Positions 56,781 through 64,000 of a stretch of DNA of 64,000 nucleotides are shown one piece after another. The notes under the pieces are model-generated. The model was given only the letters and a program-made list of their open reading frames with translations, searched no databases and was not told the DNA's origin. The stretch comes from Anas platyrhynchos (lineage: Eukaryota > Chordata > Aves > Anseriformes > Anatidae), in assembly GCF_047663525.1 (NCBI RefSeq), contig NC_092604.1:11085501-11149500 (forward strand), given 5' to 3'. Numbering within the stretch: position 1 is the stretch's first letter; each line of letters starts with the position of its first letter. The position numbers and the translations under genes are program-made.

Positions 56781-57700
56781 GCGACGCGGCCCGGTTTCCT
56801 AGCGGTAATTATTTAATCCGGGCTCGCTGAGAAGACACCAAATTATAAGGTGGAAGTGAAATAATGTGTCCTCTGAGGGCATGTTCTGCCCGGCGGGGTT
56901 GCTGTCTGTGACCTGCAGGTACCCGCAGTACAAACGCAACGCTTTACATTGTGGGTCATCCCATTTTCCGTTACACTCACAGTATTCATTATATTAACGT
57001 GCAGTTCCCCTGCCTTGGTCACAGCACGGGGCCCAGCTTGGCATGGGTGCCTCTACAGAAAGGAAAAGAGCCGGCTGTGATGTCAAATGAGGACATAACC
57101 TTATCTTTCTTCTTCACCCCAGATACCCACTTAATTACAGAGTCTTCGAACTGGGCTTGAGCTGTTTAACTTAATGCTCTAATTCCGAGTTATTTCCATC
57201 CCAGTGACATCTCTCCCGGGGATGAAAAATTTCTCCAGTGATTAGATTTCCTGAGGCTGCGTGAAGTACGATGGGTAGCGTGTCAAGGACAAGGAAAGAC
57301 AAAGCGAGCTCGTGCTTTTGGGGCAGAGGAGATGCAAAGGTGACCCGGGGCTGGTGCGAACCGCCCAGCAGCCACGCAGAACCGGTGACAGGAGCAGGGT
57401 GCATGGCTGCAGCGGGGAGCTCAGCAGCACTGGCATCTGTCTGCTGCAGCCACGGCACTGCGAGACGCTCTGTCTGCAGGAGGTGCAGGCCTGATCACAC
57501 AAATAATAAGTTTTCTTGGGGGAAAAAAATCACGGGATGGTGGTCCCAGAAACCAACTTTATTTTGCATTCAAATGCATTTTGCGGTGGTTATGGATTGG
57601 AAGACCTTGAGAGAGCGAAGACACTGCAAGGCGAGGCAACAGCTTCACGCTGGAAATTCATTTGGGGAAAACACCCAGGGAAAAAAGCACAAAAACCGCA
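56781..57700. other. Spacer between the divergent PTGES2 and BBLN promoters
   Basis: No exon supported on either strand. Several open frames (for example 57271-57801 plus) lack codon bias, domain similarity or convincing splice context. Confidence 0.55.
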
Positions 57701-57819
57701 CACAGCGTTCGAGGGGAGACCTCCCCGCTAGGTGCCCGCCCCGTCCACCCCACCCAGCCCGCACAACGCTAACCACAAACTTTACCCGGCTCCTGGCGTG
57801 ATGCGGGGGGAACGCAGCG

Positions 57820-57867
57820 CTCCCATTGGCCGCCGGCCGCCCCGCCCCCGGGCATGGCAGCGCGGCC
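57820..57867 (+). promoter_or_regulatory. BBLN: BBLN proximal promoter and 5' UTR
   Basis: CpG-rich sequence just upstream of the start codon. An inverted CCAAT box (ATTGG, 57825-57829) lies about 40 bases before the ATG. The initiator context CGGCCATGG is Kozak-like. A nearby upstream in-frame ATG at 57854-57856 gives no conserved extension. Confidence 0.6.
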
Positions 57868-60763
57868 ATGGCGGGACCCAACGCGGAGCCGCCCGCACCG
57901 CTGGGCCCCCCGGGGCGGGACGGCGAGGACGGGGCTGGGGACGGGGACGGGGACGGGGACGGCTTCGGGGAGGAAGGTGAGGAGGAGGAGGGAGGAGGAA
58001 GCCTTTCAAGGGCACATTGCCGCTGTTAAAAATGGTGAAGGGCTGAGTGTTGCTCTCCCAGACAAGGGGTACAAGCTGGGATATTGGAGGTTCCGCTTAA
58101 ATGTGGGAAGAAAATTCCTGACGGTGGGGGTGACAGGGCTCTGGGACAGGATTCCCAAAGGGGCTGTGGGGTCACCTGCTCTGGAGACATTCAGAACCCA
58201 ACCTGCACACGTTCCTGTGTGACCTGATCGAGGTGATCCCGCTCTGACAGATGGGACGAGATGATCTATTGAGGTCCCTTCCAATCCCTGACACTCTGAT
58301 TCCCAAAAGACCCTTTGGTTTCCAGATGAGACCTGCATCGGTGAACCTCCTAGTTGTGGCTGGGACCCTCCTGCACTGACAGGAGGTCGTTTCTGAGCTG
58401 TGATACCCCGAGAGCTGTCACTGCTCTGCATCATCCCCCAGTGATTTGTGAGTAGATGTGGTGGAGACAGGCACCAAATCTGATCCGCATCCAGCCTCTC
58501 CATTAAGTGTTCTGCTGGCTTATCACCACTGGGGTTTTGTGTGCTGTAGCTGGTCATAAAGATCTGTAGATATTTCCTGGTTCAGTTGTGCTGAGGCTGT
58601 GGATCATTTCTGTGACCTTAAATAGGGAACGTGGTTAAACAGGAACGTGGTAACTGTTCCTGTTATAATGCAGAGCAGGAAACAACTTGAATAGCCATAC
58701 TCCTGGTCAACACCTTCATTAGAGGAGGTGGCTAATTTTCCTTAAACAAAGCATGCAACTAGCAGAAGTCAATCAAATAAAATGTTTTTACTTTTTTTTT
58801 TCCCCGCTTCCGAGAGCAGCACAACTTAAATGGCCTTTTCTAAAGCTCTAGGCACTGAGAGTAATTAGGTTCCTGCTGTGATTACAGCCTTCTTGCCCAA
58901 GCTGGTGAATAATGTTAGTTGTCAGAACGAGCTGTTGTATCTGCTTGGCATCTTGTTAATTGGAACAGGGAGCACCACACGCAGATCAAATCCTGCACTG
59001 AGCTCAGGAGCTGTGTTATTCAGGGACATTTTGGGGGCCTGCGGCCAGCAGCGCCATGGGGTGCTGATGCAGAGTCCCACTGCCCTGTGTTCACCACCCT
59101 AAACACGCCCCGAGCTGCAGCGTGGGCTCTCCCTGGCATCACCCTTCTGCCTCCCAGGAACACCCAGTGTCCTGCTGGCACTGGCAGCGCCTGAGCTTGC
59201 TGTGCTGGGCTCTGGGCACCCTGCCTGTATGAATGCCTGGGCTCAGCAGCTGAGTGGGGCAAAGCTGGGCTCGTGAGGCTGGGGGATTTCAGCACGGCTT
59301 CACCTTCATCCCTAGGAGCTTGCTTCCCCTTCTCTGTATTCCTCGTTGGCTCAGAGCACCACTCCAGCTAGGCGCTGCGTGGGTCATGCTTGGCTCTGGT
59401 GCTCTCCCAGCTGCTCAGAGAGAAGAGCCAGCGCCAGGCGGTGAGCTGTGGGCTCGTCCCACCCACGCAGGCCTCCTTCCCTGCGCCCTGCCCACGATCC
59501 TCACAAACCTCACCCCCCTGGGTCGCAGCTTGCCGCCTGCCTCCCTGCGTTCACTCAGCCTGTGCAGTTTCAGGAAGGAACAGAACCGGGGGCCCCTGCA
59601 AGCCAGGGTTTCAGCCAGTGCTAAATTGGCAGTTCCTAAGTAATGTGTCAGCAGAGGTTTTATCTCAGCTGGTTTTCCAGTTTGGCTTTTGGGTGTTCTC
59701 TAGGACTGTGTGAGTAGTGCTTGGCACAATCCGAAAGCAAGGGTTTCATGGCAGCAGCACAGGCTGTCAGCTGATGAGCGGTGTTCATATGCGTCACTGT
59801 GAAATGCCACTGTACCGAAACTAACGCTTCCGCACTTGAAACAAATGTTTTAAATAAGAAACTAACAAGAAACCCATCTATTAGGATTACTTTGAATTAG
59901 TTTGGTTTTAACTCAAATTACCCAAAGCTTTAATGGGGTGTGAAAATGCTGTGGTTAGACGTGGTGCTTCACACTTACCTCCCTTTGGAAAGGATGGTGG
60001 CACTACCAGCACCCCTGGGGCTCGGCCCTGCTCCTGCCGCCGGAGTGGCAGTGATGTTCTGGCAGTGTGAACCCACCCAGGCCCTCCTGAGTCACATCCC
60101 AGCCTGGGAACCTTAGACAAGTAATTTACAGAATGTAAACACTTGGGCGCACTGCCAGCGTGCCAGCATCCTCATCAGGAAAGATGAGCCCTAGGGCAGC
60201 TATAAAGGCTAACTCATCCTTGGGATTTATTTGGTCCCGTTGCAGTGCGGATCACCACATACTAGCAGGCAGCCTGGGCTCAGCTGTTTATGCACGAGAT
60301 CAAAGGCTGTCAGCTATGCCCAGAACGGGTCTGGGCTGCTTACAGGTAACGTGCCTTTGATCTTGTTACCAGTTCTCCAGCTTCCCGTTGGTTTCATTTG
60401 ACCAGTGAATTCAATACCTGGAGGATTCAGTTGCATCGTACTTGACCCACCCAGGGGCAGATAAGAACCAAAATGCTGTGGGCACGTTTTGCAAAAGCTT
60501 TTACTGCTTTCACCGACTGCAGCGACAACGTACTTGCATCGTTCAGTCTCTTATTTCCCTTCCTTTTAGAATATGCAGCAATAAACTCCATGCTGGACCA
60601 GATCAACTCCTGCTTGGATCACCTGGAGGAGAAGAATGATTATCTACACGCCTGCTTGAAGGAACTGCTGGAGTCCAACCGCCAGACCCGCCTGGAGTTC
60701 CAGCAGCAGAGCGAGCAGCAGAACATGGAAGCTGACATGCAGGGACCACAGCCTCCTGTCTAG
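57868..60763 (+). CDS. BBLN: Bublin coiled-coil protein, 100 aa
   Basis: Small conserved coiled-coil protein (formerly C9orf16); its nematode homologue bublin helps to keep intermediate filaments at the apical cell cortex. Two exons, 57868-57976 and 60570-60763, join as GAA|G to AATATGC, giving GFGEEEYAAINSMLDQINSC. The block EYAAINSMLDQINSCLDHLEEK and ELLESNRQTRLEFQQQ is almost identical to the human protein and forms the coiled coil, residues about 36-85. The human protein is 83 aa. The extra length here is a longer N-terminus (MAGPNAEPPAPLGPP), which includes a Gly-Asp repeat encoded by a GGGGAC hexanucleotide tract, and a different tail. The 2.6 kb intron begins almost at a CR1 element. 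Confidence 0.95.
57995..58308 (+). mobile_element. CR1 LINE 3' fragment in the BBLN intron
   Basis: Plus-strand CR1 landmarks in order: CAAGCTGGGATATTGGAGG, TTCCGCTTAAATGTGGGAAG, GACGGTGGGGGTGACAGGG, GGAGACATTCAGAACCC, TGTGTGACCTGATCGAGGTG and GAGGTCCCTTCCAATCCC, then a short terminal ATTC repeat. The 5' edge is uncertain. It starts within about 30 bases of the BBLN exon 1 donor at 57977. Confidence 0.9.
58309..60569 (+). other. BBLN: Remainder of the BBLN intron
   Basis: I see no further exon, RNA gene or mobile element. Open frames in the GC-rich part at about 59.0-59.7 kb look random. Confidence 0.6.
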
Positions 60764-61675
60764 TGGGCTGGCCCCACACTTTCCATCTCTAAGGACATTT
60801 ACCGGTCACTGGTTTCACATAAAAGTTGAATAGATGAGGTTCCTTCTGCCCATTACTTGTTCCTTCCCGTGGTAGTGTCCTGCCATTCGCCTCCACGTTC
60901 TGTTTTCCTTTAGCTGGGTAACAGGTGCAGAAGCACGCAGGTGGGTGTAGGAGCATGGTTCTTTTCTCCCCCCGGCACTGCCACTCGGTTAAAGCTGGTT
61001 GTAGGAAGCCTGATGCCATGCAGGTTGGTTGCAAGCAAGCTCTCGTCACAAAGAGGAAAAATGATCTCTGGTGTTTTGCGCTGTTGCATCCGAGCGAGGA
61101 ACGTTATGGCTCTAGTCTCTTCCCTCACAGAGCACAGTAGGCAGGGGCTGTCCTGACTCCAGACTCGCCCCTAGGGGTAATCTGGCACAGACAGGAGCCC
61201 TAGGCCATCTCCTGCCTTCAACTACAGCTTCCCCGTTATTCAGTGTAAGAAATATTGTCAGACAGTCCCAGATAACTGCACTTTTCTATCCCCTTCCAAG
61301 CAGATAAGCTACTGGGGTGATGTTTTTGATGCTTAATTTAATTGGAAGCTGCCTAACTCCTTGAGCTGCCATTAAGGACTTGGGCTTTAGAGCCAGAGCA
61401 GCAGGGTTAGTCCCCACTGCAGCATCAGCTTTGGGAACAAAGAGACGGGGCTCTGCCTGCCGTGGGATGGGGGCAGAGCCCCGCCTGTACATTTTGACAG
61501 GAGTACTTTGTGAGCATTCTGGTTTGAGACTTTGCGATCGTGTCCGGATGGCCTGGAGCCAGCACAGTGAAGCAAGTCTTACTGTTCTACTTCTGTAGAG
61601 TTAAAAGAGGTTTTTGAAAGTTAAAGAAGTTATAAGAAATCTGTTTTATTAAAATCAGTTTGAAACAAAATTTGT
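60764..61675 (+). other. BBLN: BBLN 3' UTR with ATTAAA signal
   Basis: Sequence after the stop TAG without a supported gene. The first plausible plus-strand poly(A) hexamer is ATTAAA at 61648-61653, followed by a T- and G-rich stretch. A 3' UTR of about 0.9 kb follows from this. Confidence 0.5.
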
Positions 61676-62087
61676 TCCTGAGTCTCCGCTATGAGAACAG
61701 ACTGTATTAAGCCTTGTAGTATTAACAAATGACCGAGATGTACATTCTTGCCTAGCTTAGGACACAGTGCTGGTCCAAGAGTGCGCATCTGTGAAAGAAA
61801 ACCCTTCTGAGGAGCAGAATTGGGCACGCACAGCCTCCCAAGAAATACACTTCTCTGCCTGGAAAGGAAGCAGAGAGGAACTACAAACGATTCTTAGTGG
61901 AAAAAAAAAATCTGTATCCATCTACTTCATGAGCCATATCCCCCTATGAAAAAAAGAAAAATCACATTACTTTCTTCTTTTAGGTTCAACAATCCAAGCC
62001 TCAGTCTTTCCATGTAATTGTAATATCCCAACTATACAAGTAATAATCAACACCATCCCGTATTAGACACGCTAAAGCCAGGCTTAT

Positions 62088-62093
62088 TTTATT
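62088..62093 (-). terminator. Poly(A) signal AATAAA of the unidentified minus-strand gene
   Basis: AATAAA on the minus strand, about 110 bases after the stop codon at 62204-62206. A second copy lies at 61645-61650. Confidence 0.55.
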
Positions 62094-62203
62094 CTTAAAA
62101 TAAAAACAGCAGTAAAGTTGAAGGTTTTGCTCTATTAAAAGACTCCGAAAATAAACATTTCCAGCAAATATCATATGTAAAGGGCTCTCCCTTTAAGGCC
62201 ACT

Positions 62204-62890
62204 CTATCTGGGTTTGCGCCTAGAAGAGCGTCTGCACCCAGCAGAGGTAAGACTGGCTGCCTCACCTTTGGCTAGGGAGGAAGGCTCTGCTGCTGCCTCC
62301 TGACCTGCGTGTGTTGCCTCTTTCTGTCCTAACCCCCCTTCGCTCCCTGGATCCTGGCAGTTGTCTGTGCCTTCCCTTTGCCCGGCTGCATTGTCTTCCT
62401 CCTCCTCAGACGCAGCATGTCCCAACAACTCCCCCGCGGCGCTGGTCTCTTCAGGGGGTGGGAAATGGGCACTAGTGGTAGCGGACTTGCTCTCCTCCTG
62501 CAGGTTTTCTTCTTCTACAACCGCGATTCCACACGTGTCATCAGTCATGCTGGCGAGGCTTTTGCCCTCTGCTACAGAGGTGGCCAGCTCACCCTCACCC
62601 TCTGGACACCTTGAAGTTTGTTCTTGCGGTGCTGACAGCTCTGTACCCTCCTTGTCTAGCCCATGATCAGCATTCGTCTTCTTGCCGATATCTACTGCTG
62701 TAGCAGGAGGCTGTTTCTGATCATCCAGCAATTGGGAGCTGGAGCCCTGGGAATGCAAAGGAGCCTCGGGGTAGGCAGCTGTGGCACGATGCCTTGCTGC
62801 CTTGTATCTCTGTAAACATAAATAAACCAACGTGAGAGACGAGCCCAGCCCAGCCACTGTCCCTGCAGCGAGAAGCTGGTCCAGGAAAAC
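62204..62890 (-). CDS. Last coding exon of an unrecognised single-pass membrane protein with an acidic tail
   Basis: An acceptor with a good pyrimidine tract (TTGTTTTTGTACAG) opens an exon at 62890 whose frame stays open for 228 codons to TAG at 62204-62206. The first 11 residues are VFLDQLLAAGT. They lead into a hydrophobic stretch of about 20 residues (LLAAGTVAGLGSSLTLVYLC) and then a basic flank (QRYKAARHR), as in a single membrane segment. The remaining about 190 residues are low-complexity and Glu/Ser/Ala-rich, with acidic runs (VVEEENLQEESK, ASEEEEDNAAGQ), and end in a basic patch, CRRSSRRKPR. No enzyme domain is visible. An internal acceptor at 62811 (TTTACAG|AGATAC) would skip the membrane segment. 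In human, BBLN is followed by convergent CIZ1, but this sequence does not resemble CIZ1. Earlier exons lie outside the window. I cannot name the gene. Confidence 0.6.
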   Translation of the reverse strand, partial: VFLDQLLAAGTVAGLGSSLTLVYLCLQRYKAARHRATAAYPEAPLHSQGSSSQLLDDQKQPPATAVDIGKKTNADHGLDKEGTELSAPQEQTSRCPEGEGELATSVAEGKSLASMTDDTCGIAVVEEENLQEESKSATTSAHFPPPEETSAAGELLGHAASEEEEDNAAGQREGTDNCQDPGSEGGLGQKEATHAGQEAAAEPSSLAKGEAASLTSAGCRRSSRRKPR

Positions 62891-62893
62891 CTG

Positions 62894-64000
62894 TACAAAA
62901 ACAATGGTGAGTGACAGCTAGGATCTGCAGGGGCACACCCTGTCTCAGCAGCTCTCCTGGCCTGGCTGCTGAGGCTTTCAAGCAGAGAAGGGTCAGCTCC
63001 TGTCAGAAAAAGTGGTGATATTAAAAACTTCATGACTAAATGCTGAGTGACTGCATGGCACACGTGTGGCTCCTGAGACAAAAATAACGTTTTGGTAACT
63101 GTTAATATCAGTCAGACTCAGGACTTGGTAGATAACGATAGTGCAAGTGACAGCTCTTGCTCCAGCTAATGGCATGTACCCCAGCTCCATGAGGCTACGT
63201 GCTGCCCTGACCTAGACTGGAGCGGTTTCATGGTCAACAGCCACAGCAAGACTTAAGCTGAAAGCTTACGAGTTTTCATTCTGCTGATACAATCTCTGCT
63301 ATCAGTGAAATTGTTGGTAGGAACACTAAGATACCAAGAATATCCTCTTGTTACAAGGTACTGAAGTTGTCTACAGAATAAAGGTAAGCATGTTGACAGT
63401 AAAATGACTCGACGCTAGCTACCGGGGTGAGCCAGTAGAGGTCTGTAAAGAGACTGAGATGGCTACTAGCCATTTTCAAGCCTGGTTTTCTGAAAAACAG
63501 TGACTCTCTGTAGCTAGCTAACATGCAGCAGGAATCTGGTCTTCCAAGTCCCAGACACAGCATGAGCTAAGGGAATGAAACAAAGCTCCCTTTCCGCAGC
63601 AGCTCCCCCCACCACATAACTGTCAGCTTTCTGCTGAAAGGTCCCTTGAACTTGCACTAGCATTACACCTGACAATTTCACAAAATTATTTTGAGCACGT
63701 TGGCTTTCACCAGTCTAAGCAGCGCTCTGTAGTCTGCAGTGTGAAATTACAGCACGCCAGGCAGGCAGCTTTACATTTTCATTTCGTGTATCGTCGCAGG
63801 TTTGTTCTTTCCCTGTTCTCAAATAGTGGAATACGTGTAATATTATAATGCAATGGAGCTAGATCAGTCAAGTCAAATGTTGTACCCAAATGTAATCAAG
63901 GGCAAGTGTGCCAGTTTGTTTTCACAGCGATGCCGTAAACTGCCTCACAGCAGACAATTCTCTGCTTTGAAATCCTTTGTTAGCCTACTCTGATGAGAAT
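62894..64000 (-). other. Intron upstream of the unrecognised exon
   Basis: No exon, repeat or RNA gene could be supported here on either strand. Confidence 0.5.

Noticed and set aside
57271-57801. 176-codon plus-strand frame upstream of BBLN
   Set aside because: No conserved motif and no splice link to the BBLN exon.

Overview
The window is a vertebrate nuclear locus with long introns, CpG-island promoters and spliced genes. It is almost certainly avian: it carries several CR1 LINE fragments, which are typical of birds, and the alpha-II spectrin, GLE1 and ODF2 proteins read like the chicken proteins as I remember them. It corresponds to the gene-dense segment of human 9q34.11. I worked from coding exons and splice sites; no search was run.

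Layout, left to right. (1) 1-16.7 kb: the 5' part of SPTAN1 on the minus strand, with nine coding exons (the last cut by the window edge), an 8.7 kb first intron and a noncoding first exon in a CpG island with a TATA box and a perfect CRE. (2) 17.5-30.3 kb: complete GLE1 on the minus strand, 16 coding exons, 701 codons before the stop. (3) 30.6-50 kb: ODF2 (cenexin) on the minus strand, 19 coding exons giving 822 aa, plus one alternative N-terminal exon and a CpG-island first exon. (4) 51.6-56.7 kb: complete PTGES2 on the minus strand, 7 exons, 353 aa. (5) 57.8-61.7 kb: BBLN (formerly C9orf16) on the plus strand, 2 exons, 100 aa, divergent from PTGES2. (6) 62.1-62.9 kb: the last coding exon of an unrecognised minus-strand gene, with one predicted membrane segment and a long acidic tail, convergent with BBLN.

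ODF2, GLE1 and SPTAN1 form a head-to-tail minus-strand series with short spacers: the 3' end of one gene lies a few hundred bases to about 1 kb from the promoter of the next. The products act in different places (centriole and sperm-tail fibre, mRNA export at the nuclear pore, submembrane cytoskeleton, Golgi prostaglandin or glutaredoxin-like chemistry, small coiled-coil adaptor), so shared location does not imply a pathway.

I found no new multi-gene system. The most useful second looks are a GC-AG intron in SPTAN1, alternative N-terminal exons of ODF2, CR1 insertions ending within about 30 bases of the first 5' splice site in both GLE1 and BBLN, a hexanucleotide coding repeat in BBLN, YY1-like motifs around the PTGES2 start codon, a tRNA T-arm/B-box-like sequence in the GLE1 5' region, and the unidentified acidic membrane-protein exon.
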